From JAFKKS01 sp039808325 (lineage in GTDB: Bacteria > Pseudomonadota > Alphaproteobacteria > Rhizobiales > Xanthobacteraceae), in assembly GCA_039808325.1 (NCBI GenBank), contig JBDHSU010000115.1:1-12577 (forward strand): 12,577 nt of DNA, in the 5' to 3' direction. Each line of letters opens with the position of its first letter. The first letter of the stretch is position 1. The notes beneath the pieces were generated by a model. The model did no database searches, was not told the DNA's origin, and saw only the letters and a list, made by a program, of their open reading frames with translations. Below are positions 1 to 5,618 of the stretch, one piece after another. A program made the translations under genes and the position numbers.

Positions 1-170
1 AGCCCGCGGTATCCCTTGATGTAGCCGGCCTCTTCCAGTGCCCGCACCCGCCGCAGGCAGGGGGGCGCCGAGATGCCGACCCGCCGGGACAGTTCCACGT
101 TGGTGATACGTCCGTCGGCTTGCAGCTCCCGCAAGATATGCAGATCGATGGCATCGAGTTGCGTGGTCAA
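1..170 (-). CDS. Lrp/AsnC family transcriptional regulator (N-terminal part, cut by window edge)
   Basis: This is the first ~56 codons of an Lrp/AsnC-type DNA-binding regulator; the rest lies beyond base 1. Read on the minus strand from a TTG at 170-168, the protein begins TTQLDAIDLHILRELQADGR and continues through a helix-turn-helix with the family hallmarks (ITNVELSRRVGIS, then CLRRVRALEEAGYIKGY). The C-terminal ligand-binding RAM domain is not in view. I chose TTG at 170 because a GAGGA Shine-Dalgarno sits 8 bases upstream and the family's conserved LDxxDxxIL block starts four residues in. An in-frame ATT at 179 is less likely, and no ATG or GTG is available upstream. It is divergent from trxB and shares a 241-base intergenic region with it. 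Lrp members are usually autoregulated and respond to amino acids; the ligand here is unknown. The family call is firm; the start codon is moderately sure. Confidence 0.88.
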   Translation of the reverse strand, partial: MTTQLDAIDLHILRELQADGRITNVELSRRVGISAPPCLRRVRALEEAGYIKGYRG

Positions 171-213
171 GCGGTCAATCCTCGCCGATTCCGGCCGCTT
201 TAAGGGAAAAGAG

Positions 214-230
214 CCGCCGCCGGGCGGCGG
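214..230 (-). other. GC-rich perfect inverted repeat in the lrp leader
   Basis: Eight bases (CCGCCGCC) are followed, after a single central G, by their exact complement (GGCGGCGG). It lies 44 bases upstream of the chosen TTG start of the Lrp-type gene, so it would be in the 5' leader of that mRNA if transcription starts further upstream. No U-tract follows on either strand, so it is not an intrinsic terminator. It could be a chance product of high GC or an RNA hairpin affecting translation. Confidence 0.4.
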
Positions 231-234
231 GCTT

Positions 235-253
235 CGCGCAATATTATTACGCG
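235..253. promoter_or_regulatory. Candidate Lrp/AsnC operator (19-bp near-palindrome)
   Basis: The sequence CGCGCAATATTATTACGCG is a dyad with CGCG arms and an A/T core. Only one symmetric pair and the central base break the symmetry. It lies between the divergent Lrp-type gene and trxB, 65 bases from the former's start and 159 from the latter's. Dimeric Lrp/AsnC proteins typically bind 13-19 bp imperfect palindromes with an A/T core, often in their own promoter. Assignment to this regulator is inference from position and form. Confidence 0.5.
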
Positions 254-411
254 TGGAGGAATTTTTCCAAAGATTTAAAAGGAGTTGGCCGAACCCCCTT
301 GTTGAAATCTTGCCTTGCGTATCTTGCATAGCTGCCCGCGAAGCCTACATTGCGGCTGCGCAACGGAACTGACCGCAAGAGTCCCTGCGCCGTAGGGGAG
401 CGCGCGCGTCC

Positions 412-1377
412 GTGGCCAAAATCGTCCAATCCAAGCTCGTCATCATCGGATCAGGCCCCGCCGGCTATACCGCCGCGATCTATGCGGCGCGCGCGATGCT
501 CGAGCCGGTCCTCATCCGTGGCATCCAGCCCGGCGGCCAGCTCACCATCACCACCGACGTCGAGAATTATCCCGGCTTTGCCGACGTCATCCAGGGCCCC
601 TGGCTCATGGAGCAGATGGAGAAGCAGGCGGTGCATGTCGGCACCCGCATGGTCGACGACCATGTCGCCAAGGTCGATCTGTCGAGCCGCCCGTTCCGCC
701 TCGAATGCGATTCCGGCGACGTCTACATCGCCGAGACGCTGATCCTGGCGACCGGGGCCCAGGCGCGCTGGCTCGGCCTGCCGTCGGAGGAGACGTACAA
801 GGGCTTCGGCGTCTCCGCTTGCGCCACCTGCGACGGCTTCTTCTACCGCGGCAAGGAGGTGGTGCTCGTTGGCGGCGGCAACACGGCCGTCGAGGAAGCG
901 CTGTTCCTGACCAATTTCGCGTCCCGCGTCACGGTCGTGCATCGGCGCGACCATTTCCGCGCCGAGCGCATCCTGCAGGATCGCCTGTTCAAGAATCCGA
1001 AGATCGAGGTCGTCTGGGACACCGTGCTGGAAGAGATCAAGGGCAGCGCCGACCCGATGAAGGTCACGCATGTGCGCCTGAAGAATCTCAAGACCGGCGC
1101 CGTGACCGAGCGCGCGACCGACGGCGTCTTCATCGCCATCGGGCATTCGCCGGCGACCGAGCTTGTCGCCGGTCAGCTCAAGATGAAGCCGTCCGGCTAT
1201 ATTCTCACCGAGCCCTATTCCACCGAGACGTCCGTGCCCGGCGTTTTCGCCGCCGGCGACGTCACCGACGACGTGTTTCGGCAGGCCGTCACCGCGGCGG
1301 GGATGGGCTGCATGGCGGCGTTGGAGGCGGAGCGTTTCCTCGCCGCTCAGGAGGCCCGTCGGGTGGCTGCCGAATGA
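412..1377 (+). CDS. trxB: Thioredoxin-disulfide reductase
   Basis: This cytoplasmic flavoenzyme (EC 1.8.1.9) passes electrons from NADPH through FAD and a redox disulfide to thioredoxin. It has 321 residues, normal for the low-Mr bacterial family. Visible motifs: FAD-binding GSGPAGYTAAIYAARA (13-28), the active-site CATC (Cys137 and Cys140), NADPH-binding GGGNTAVEEA (from 154), HRR (177-179) for the NADP 2'-phosphate, and the second FAD motif GVFAAGDVTDD with Asp283 followed by RQAVTAAGMGCMAA. The GTG start at 412 puts the FAD motif at the usual distance from the N-terminus; a GGGGAG lies 11 bases upstream. The stop overlaps the next gene's ATG by 4 bases, so it is probably cotranscribed with the LysR gene. 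All catalytic residues are present. Confidence 0.96.
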   Translation: MAKIVQSKLVIIGSGPAGYTAAIYAARAMLEPVLIRGIQPGGQLTITTDVENYPGFADVIQGPWLMEQMEKQAVHVGTRMVDDHVAKVDLSSRPFRLECDSGDVYIAETLILATGAQARWLGLPSEETYKGFGVSACATCDGFFYRGKEVVLVGGGNTAVEEALFLTNFASRVTVVHRRDHFRAERILQDRLFKNPKIEVVWDTVLEEIKGSADPMKVTHVRLKNLKTGAVTERATDGVFIAIGHSPATELVAGQLKMKPSGYILTEPYSTETSVPGVFAAGDVTDDVFRQAVTAAGMGCMAALEAERFLAAQEARRVAAE

Positions 1378-2288
1378 ACGTCACCCGACGCAAGCCAATG
1401 GATTGGGATAAGCTCAAGGTCTTCCACGCCGCGGCGGAGGCGGGCAGTTTCACCCATGCCGGCGAGCAGCTCGGCCTCTCGCAGTCGGCCGTTTCGCGGC
1501 AGGTGAGCGCGCTGGAGCAGGAGCTCTCGGTGCCGCTGTTCCACCGCCATGCGCGCGGCCTCATCCTCACCGAGCAGGGCGATCTCCTCTTCCGCACCGC
1601 GCACGAAGTGCTGATGAAGCTCGAGGCGGCGCGCGCGCAATTGACCGACAGCCGCGAGAAGCCGAACGGCGAGCTGCGTGTCACCACGCCCGTCGGCTTC
1701 GGCGTCAATTGGCTGGTGCCGCGCCTCGGCGAATTCCTCGACCTCTATCCCGACATCCGCGTCAGCCTGATCATGTCGGACGAGGAACTCGACCTCGCGA
1801 TGCGCCAGGCCGACGTCGCCATCCGCCTGCGCCAGCCGGTGCAGCCCGATCTCATCCAGCGCAAGCTCTTCTCGGTGCATTTCCACGCCTTCGCGTCGCC
1901 GGAATATCTCAAGCGTTTCGGCACGCCGCGCTCGCCGGAGGATCTCGACAACCATCGCCTGATGGTGCTCGGCGGCGCGGTGCCGACCTATCTGAGGAAT
2001 GTCACGTGGCTGCTCGAGGTCGGCCGCGAGGGCAAGGAGCCGCGCACGCCCTGGCTCGTCGTCAACAACGCGGTCGGGCTCTTGCGCGCCTGCCAGCGCG
2101 GCATCGGCCTCGCGATGATTCCCGACTACAGCATCGGCGACAATAGCGGCCTGGTGCAGCTTTTCAGCGAGGGCGACGGCTTCGCGTTCGACGCCTATTT
2201 CTCCTATCCGGAAGAGCTGAAGTCCGTCGCGCGCGTGCAGGTGTTCCGCGACTTCCTGGTGTCGAAAGCGTCGCGCGGAAGCTTTTAG
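1374..2288 (+). CDS. lsrB: LysR-family transcriptional regulator, LsrB/VtlR type
   Basis: This is a 304-residue LysR-type regulator. The N-terminal winged helix-turn-helix covers about residues 10-69 (WDKLKVFHAAAEAGSFTHAG, then LSQSAVSRQVSALEQEL and LFHRHARGLILTEQG). A substrate-binding domain follows from about residue 95 to the end. The HTH, the stretch AIRLRQPVQPDLIQRKLF, and the ending VFRDFLVSKA match my memory of rhizobial LsrB and Brucella VtlR, which control envelope, symbiosis or virulence and stress genes; rhizobial LsrB is reported to be redox-responsive. There is one cysteine only, Cys240, in RACQRG. ATG at 1374 overlaps the trxB stop (ATGA) and has a GGGTGG about 10 bases upstream; ATG at 1398, eight residues later, is an alternative without a good ribosome site. 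The trxB overlap suggests translational coupling. LysR family is certain; the LsrB subgroup is a judgement by eye. Confidence 0.9.
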   Translation: MNVTRRKPMDWDKLKVFHAAAEAGSFTHAGEQLGLSQSAVSRQVSALEQELSVPLFHRHARGLILTEQGDLLFRTAHEVLMKLEAARAQLTDSREKPNGELRVTTPVGFGVNWLVPRLGEFLDLYPDIRVSLIMSDEELDLAMRQADVAIRLRQPVQPDLIQRKLFSVHFHAFASPEYLKRFGTPRSPEDLDNHRLMVLGGAVPTYLRNVTWLLEVGREGKEPRTPWLVVNNAVGLLRACQRGIGLAMIPDYSIGDNSGLVQLFSEGDGFAFDAYFSYPEELKSVARVQVFRDFLVSKASRGSF

Positions 2289-2338
2289 AGCGGGATGAGG
2301 AAAAGCGTGGAGCGGTTTTCCGCCCGCATCCCGCTCCA
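2287..2338. repeat. Rhizobiales-type palindromic intergenic repeat
   Basis: A long hairpin starts within the TAG stop codon of the LysR gene. The outer arms GAGCGGGATG (2288-2297) and CATCCCGCTC (2327-2336) are exact complements over 10 bp. Inside them GGAAAA (2299-2304) pairs with TTTTCC (2316-2321). I recognise this layout (GAGC-GGAAAA-GCGGTTTTCC-GCTC) as a dispersed intergenic repeat in Bradyrhizobium-like genomes. It may help stabilise or end the trxB-lsrB transcript, but no T-tract follows. The block GAGCGGGAT and a following TTATGAGAAACG recur at 8815-8834. Confidence 0.7.
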
Positions 2339-2447
2339 AGTTATGAGAAACGGCGTTCGCGTGGTTTGCTCCGCTGCGTTTCCTTCTCGCGAACCCTCGT
2401 TCGCTTCGCGCGAAAGCGCTTGCTGCATAGGCGCATTTTGCCGCAGG

Positions 2448-2489
2448 CACGCTCCTGACTTTCAGGTCAGGCGGGGCGTGATTTTATTT
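2448..2489 (+). terminator. Terminator-like hairpin downstream of lsrB
   Basis: CACGC (2448-2452) pairs with GCGTG (2476-2480), and CCTGAC (2454-2459) pairs with GTCAGG (2466-2471), with a 6-base loop and a small asymmetric internal loop. ATTTTATTT follows directly. The T-run is broken by A, so termination may be partial. It lies 160 bases past the lsrB stop and before the candidate small RNA, so it could insulate one from the other. Confidence 0.45.
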
Positions 2490-2510
2490 CAATTGAATAT
2501 TGAACGCGTT

Positions 2511-2581
2511 GGCCATAGGCCTGCGAGGCCTACATGGCTGTCATGTCATCTCTCGCGTTGCTTACGTTCGGTGCAAAACGC
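2511..2581 (+). other. Two bulged hairpins upstream of the candidate small RNA
   Basis: The first hairpin (2511-2539) pairs TAGGCC with GGCCTA around the loop TGCGA, then GGCCA with TGGCT beyond a two-base CA bulge. The second (2555-2581) pairs GCGTT with AACGC and GC with GC beyond a two-base AA bulge. They are either an upstream part of the same structured RNA or DNA-level symmetry near its promoter; the second overlaps the proposed -35 and spacer. I assign no function. Confidence 0.35.
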
Positions 2582-2586
2582 ATAGT
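2558..2586 (+). promoter_or_regulatory. Sigma-70-like promoter for the candidate small RNA
   Basis: TTGCTT (2558-2563) and CATAGT (2581-2586) are separated by exactly 17 bases. The -10 matches TATAAT at four of six positions and the -35 matches TTGACA at three. A start about seven bases downstream (2593) falls at the first base of the stem-loop that opens the candidate small RNA. Such boxes are common by chance; the match of spacing and structure is what makes it worth listing. Confidence 0.45.
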
Positions 2587-2592
2587 GATTGT

Positions 2593-2718
2593 GCTGTTGC
2601 GGCGGTGTCGCACCCTCCCAAGCGGCGACTGCGACGCAGCAAGCTGTTCCCCTCTGAAGTGGTGTCGGCTTCATCGCCGACTCGGACTAACCGGGCCCTC
2701 TACGGGCCCGGTTTTTTT
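2593..2718 (+). ncRNA. Candidate trans-acting small RNA with C/U-rich loop and own terminator
   Basis: No plausible protein is encoded here, yet almost every segment folds. GC-TTGC at the 5' end (2593-2600) pairs with GCAAGC (2639-2644) around a two-base bulge. GTCGCA (2607-2612) pairs with TGCGAC (2630-2635). The apical loop carries CCCTCCC (2614-2620 region), complementary to Shine-Dalgarno sequences. An apparently unpaired linker contains CCCCTC (2649-2654). Then a 6-bp hairpin GTCGGC/GCCGAC (2664-2681) and a Rho-independent terminator (2691-2718). The length of about 126 nt, a possible promoter at the right distance, and exposed anti-SD segments fit a base-pairing regulator. It does not match tRNA, tmRNA, SRP RNA or RNase P as I know them. 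Name, targets and family are unknown; the 5' end is inferred. Confidence 0.6.
2691..2718 (+). terminator. Strong Rho-independent terminator
   Basis: A perfect 8-bp stem CCGGGCCC/GGGCCCGG with the 5-base loop TCTAC is followed by seven Ts. The T-tract is only on the plus strand, so it ends a rightward transcript, although the nearest plus-strand gene stopped about 400 bases earlier. It does not serve msrP, which approaches from the other side and would find no U-run. Confidence 0.9.
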
Positions 2719-2797
2719 ATGCGCGATGTGTTTTTGCTCGCAGCGTGGCGGCGTCTTTCCGCGGCGATGGCGCTGCGTGGAGCATCGTGTCCGAATC

Positions 2798-3766
2798 TCA
2801 CATCCACAGGCGTTCCTTCTCGAGCCCTTTGTAGAGGGATGCGACATATTCGCCGTAGCCGTTGAACAGCAATGTCGGGCGCTGCTCGTCGGTGCCGATC
2901 AGCCGTTCGTTCGCCTGGCTCCAGCGCGGATGCGGGACCTGCGGATTCACGTTTGCCCAGAAGCCGTATTCGGACGCCTGCAGCGCTTCCCAATAGCTTT
3001 TCGGGCGCTGGTCGGTGAACGTGAAGCGCACGATCGACTTGATCGATTTGAAGCCGTACTTCCACGGCACCGCGAGGCGCAGCGGCGCGCCGTGCTGCTT
3101 CGCCATCGGATGGCCGTAAGCGCCGATCGCGAGGAACGCCAGCTCGTTCGCGGCTTCCTCCATCGTCAGGCCTTCGACGTAGGGCCACGGATAGAACGTC
3201 TGCCGCTGGCCGGGCGCGACGGCGCGGTCGAGGAAGGTCTCCATGCGCACATACTTCGCCGCCGACAGCGGCGCCGCCAGCTTGAGCAATTCGCTGAACG
3301 CGAAGCCGGACCAGGGAATCGCCATCGACCACGCCTCGACGCAGCGGTGACGATAGAGGCGCTCCTCCAGCTTCACCTTCTTCAGCAGGTCGTCGAGACC
3401 GATCTCCTGCGGCTTCTCCACCATGCCGTCGAGCTTGATCGTCCACGGCCGCAGCTTCAGCGCCTGCGCCTGCTTGCCGATCGATTTCGATGCGCCGAAT
3501 TCGTAGAAATTATTGTAGTCCGCGTTCACCTTCTCGTCGGTCAGCGGGCGGTCGAGCGTGAATGTCTCGTTGCGCTTGATCGGGTAGAGGCCGGCGGTCG
3601 GATCGGGAAGGTCCGCCACGCGCTGCGCGCGTGCCGCCCCCGCCGCCAGCCCCGCCGCGATCGCGCCGGCGGAGGCGCCGAGGAACGTGCGCCGGGTGAA
3701 GGCCAGATGCTCGGGCGTCGCGTGCGCCTCCGGTAATTCCCATCCGCGGCGATGAATGATGTTCAT
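2798..3766 (-). CDS. msrP: Protein-methionine-sulfoxide reductase catalytic subunit (periplasmic, molybdenum)
   Basis: MsrP (YedY) repairs oxidised methionines in periplasmic proteins, using a molybdopterin cofactor and electrons from the membrane haem protein MsrQ. The 322-residue protein is close to the E. coli length. It begins with a Tat signal: twin arginine in TRRTFLG (24-30), a hydrophobic stretch, and a likely cut after ARA (residue 47). The conserved core includes LYRHRCVEAWSMAIPWSGF, with Cys142 the expected molybdenum ligand, YPWPYVEGLTMEEA, HGAPLRLAVPWKYGFKSIK, and the C-terminal block FWANVNPQVPHPRWSQA and LFNGYGEYVA typical of the family. The ATG at 3766 has GAGG five bases upstream. 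No msrQ lies on either side in this window, although the two genes are often adjacent; it may be elsewhere. It diverges from the cell wall hydrolase. The call is confident. Confidence 0.95.
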   Translation of the reverse strand: MNIIHRRGWELPEAHATPEHLAFTRRTFLGASAGAIAAGLAAGAARAQRVADLPDPTAGLYPIKRNETFTLDRPLTDEKVNADYNNFYEFGASKSIGKQAQALKLRPWTIKLDGMVEKPQEIGLDDLLKKVKLEERLYRHRCVEAWSMAIPWSGFAFSELLKLAAPLSAAKYVRMETFLDRAVAPGQRQTFYPWPYVEGLTMEEAANELAFLAIGAYGHPMAKQHGAPLRLAVPWKYGFKSIKSIVRFTFTDQRPKSYWEALQASEYGFWANVNPQVPHPRWSQANERLIGTDEQRPTLLFNGYGEYVASLYKGLEKERLWM

Positions 3767-3897
3767 GGCGGCCTCGTCGATGTCTGCGGCCGGGCGGCGG
3801 GAGCCCGCGCCGGCGAACGATGTCCTGTCGCGGGACTAATCGTCGCGGCCTTTAACCGCAAATCACAGCTCCGGGAGGCGGGAGCGCGTTCGTCGCG

Positions 3898-3926
3898 CGG
3901 ATTAACAGGATCGCAAGGTTAATCCG
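3898..3926. promoter_or_regulatory. Perfect 9-bp inverted repeat between divergent genes
   Basis: CGGATTAAC (3898-3906) and GTTAATCCG (3918-3926) are exact reverse complements separated by 11 bases. Half-site centres are 20 bp apart, about two helical turns, which suits a dimeric regulator on one face of the DNA. It is 131 bases upstream of msrP and 68 bases upstream of the chosen hydrolase start, so it could control either or both. The TTAA cores are 13 bases apart, not the 7 of a classic CtrA box. No T-tract follows. Confidence 0.5.
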
Positions 3927-3941
3927 TCAAATACGATGGAA

Positions 3942-3957
3942 GTGTCCTGTCGGACAC
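3942..3957 (+). other. Short hairpin in the hydrolase leader
   Basis: GTGTCC and GGACAC pair around the loop TGTC. It is followed by a GTGTGTGTGTG run at about 3965-3975, which supplies several in-frame GTG codons but no Shine-Dalgarno. Either an operator half or a leader hairpin is possible; I see no stronger evidence. Confidence 0.3.
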
Positions 3958-3994
3958 GCTGTCGGTGTGTGTGTGTTTGCTTTGTGAGCGTTGC

Positions 3995-5455
3995 GTGGGC
4001 GTTAGGCGTATAGCGTTGCGTTCAAGGTCGAGGGGGGCGGAGCTTGCGCCCTTCGGCTTTGCTGCGCTGTTCTTTCTGCTCCTGCCGGCCCAGATCGGCC
4101 TCCAGGACGCCTCCCAGGACCCGCGCGCGCGGGTCGCGGCGCCCTCGGCCGTGTCCGACGGCTGGCGCAGCGGACACCTCATCGCATCGCCGTTCGGCAC
4201 GATCCATGCCGCGACCTTCAGCCTGCCGCAGCCGATCGGAACTTTGATCCCGTCGCCGCCGGCGTTCGAGCGCGTGAGTTTTGCCTCCGCCGATCCGGAC
4301 ATGACCGGCGTCATTCCCCGCCGCCACGGGGGCGGCCTGGATCGCGGGGTCCGCGACTATCCTTCCGTCGACCGGGCGCTGAAAGGCGACCGGCTGGTGC
4401 CGGCGCGGCGACCCGATGTCGCACCGGCGCAAGCCAGAGCCGAGCCGCCGGCGCCGGCGGAGATCGGCCTGCAGGTCGTTCCCGCCGACGATATCCCGTT
4501 GATCGTCACGCACGAGGCGCGCCACGGAGCGCCGCCGGTGCGGATCGTGGAGGATCTCGAGGCCGCCGCCCGGTTCGAGCCTTTCCCGGAATTCGACATC
4601 GCGCTGTCGCTCGAAATGTCGCCGCAGGTTCCTGGCCCCGGCCAGGACGAGCCGGATACGGATTCCGCGACGGCCGACACCGCGCCGGAGCGTGAACTGG
4701 CGCGCATGTTCACCGTCGCCCGCGTTTATTTCGACGGCGGGCCGATGGGCGCCAGCATCGGCGCGGTCGAGCCGTGGGGGCCGGACGAGGCGCCCATCGT
4801 CATGGTGCCGCGCGTCACGATGGAGGCGGCGGTGCAGCCGCCGGCCGCGCCCGAACCGGCGCTGAGCCTGAGCGACAAGCCGAAGGCGGAGCGCGATGCG
4901 GTCACCGTCGCGGGCAAGGGCCAGGTGACGGCGGACGCCGCGCGTCCGAAAAGCCCGGCCGAGCGTCTCGGCCTCAGCGGCAAGGCGCGCGCCAAGGCGG
5001 AGAAGTGTCTCGCCAACGCCGTTTATTTCGAGGCGCGCAGCGAGCCGGTGCGCGGCCAGATCGCCGTCGCGCAGGTCGTCATCAACCGCGCTTTTTCCGG
5101 CTACTACCCCGACGACATCTGCGGCGTCGTCTATCAGAACGCGCGCCGCCACCTGTCGTGCCAGTTCACCTTCGCTTGCGACGGCATCCCCGACATCGTC
5201 ACCGAGCAGGAGCAGTGGGAGCGCGCCAAGCACATCGCCCACCTGACGCTCGACGGCAAGCTGTGGGTGAAGGAGGTCGGCAAGGCGACGCACTATCACG
5301 CCTCCTACGTCTACCCGTACTGGGTGCGTTCGATGCGCCGCCTCTCCAAGATCGGTCTGCACAGCTTCTATCGCCCGCGCAAATGGGGCGACGGCTCCGA
5401 CGAGCCGTCCTGGCCGCACGCCGCCGTCACCGCCGCCATCGCCGCGAAGCTTTAG
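3995..5455 (+). CDS. SleB-family cell wall hydrolase, membrane-anchored
   Basis: A 486-residue peptidoglycan hydrolase of the SleB/Hydrolase_2 family, probably cleaving the glycan strand like related lytic enzymes. Near the N-terminus a hydrophobic helix (FGFAALFFLLLP) preceded by arginines suggests a single inner-membrane anchor with the rest in the periplasm. About 300 residues of Pro/Ala-rich, weakly conserved linker follow. The catalytic domain occupies roughly 335-450: CLANAVYFEARSEPVRGQIA with Glu346 the expected catalytic acid, VVINRAFSGYYPDDICGVVYQ, LSCQFTFACDG, and ATHYHASYVYPYW. The start is uncertain. GTG at 3995 places a basic RRIALRSRSRG stretch just before the helix; in-frame GTG at 3965 or 3971 and TTG at 3977 would add up to 10 residues, and none has a good ribosome site. 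It faces msrP divergently. Family sure; exact bond cleaved not shown. Confidence 0.88.
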   Translation: MGVRRIALRSRSRGAELAPFGFAALFFLLLPAQIGLQDASQDPRARVAAPSAVSDGWRSGHLIASPFGTIHAATFSLPQPIGTLIPSPPAFERVSFASADPDMTGVIPRRHGGGLDRGVRDYPSVDRALKGDRLVPARRPDVAPAQARAEPPAPAEIGLQVVPADDIPLIVTHEARHGAPPVRIVEDLEAAARFEPFPEFDIALSLEMSPQVPGPGQDEPDTDSATADTAPERELARMFTVARVYFDGGPMGASIGAVEPWGPDEAPIVMVPRVTMEAAVQPPAAPEPALSLSDKPKAERDAVTVAGKGQVTADAARPKSPAERLGLSGKARAKAEKCLANAVYFEARSEPVRGQIAVAQVVINRAFSGYYPDDICGVVYQNARRHLSCQFTFACDGIPDIVTEQEQWERAKHIAHLTLDGKLWVKEVGKATHYHASYVYPYWVRSMRRLSKIGLHSFYRPRKWGDGSDEPSWPHAAVTAAIAAKL

Positions 5456-5618
5456 AACCGAGCATTGCCTTTGCTTGGTGGGCGGGGCGGCACGGCCGCC
5501 GGCCGACCGTCGAGCCATGCACGGCGTGAATGCTTTTGCCTAAAAACTTGAATTGGGAGAAGGATCGTTCACTGCTTATGTTCTGCGCCCGCCACGAGGC
5601 TGGACCCAGGGAGCTGAG

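Noticed and set aside
2295..2585. Short plus-strand open frame of 96 codons after lsrB
   Set aside because: It starts inside the palindromic repeat, has no ribosome binding site, and runs through two hairpins. The translation resembles no protein.
2500..2718. Match to tmRNA, SRP RNA, RNase P or 6S RNA
   Set aside because: I looked for their signature segments (tag reading frame and T-loop, the SRP GGAAG tetraloop region, the RNase P core, flanking zapA/ygfA for 6S) and found none; a 6S-like fold cannot be fully excluded by eye.
2534..3736. A 400-codon plus-strand open frame
   Set aside because: It lies antisense to msrP, whose sequence is unmistakable, and has a shadow-like Arg/Leu-rich composition. 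It also starts inside the hairpin region ahead of the small RNA.
3852..3922. TTAA-containing motifs as CtrA boxes
   Set aside because: The TTAA pair at 3902 and 3919 is 13 bases apart rather than 7, and the single TTAACCG at 3852 is only a partial half-site.
3965..3976. GTGTGTGTGTG run as a microsatellite of interest
   Set aside because: Only about five units; too short for convincing phase variation, although it does confuse the start codon choice.
4022..5518. A 498-codon minus-strand open frame
   Set aside because: Antisense shadow of the cell wall hydrolase; Arg/Gly/Asp-rich with no recognisable domain.
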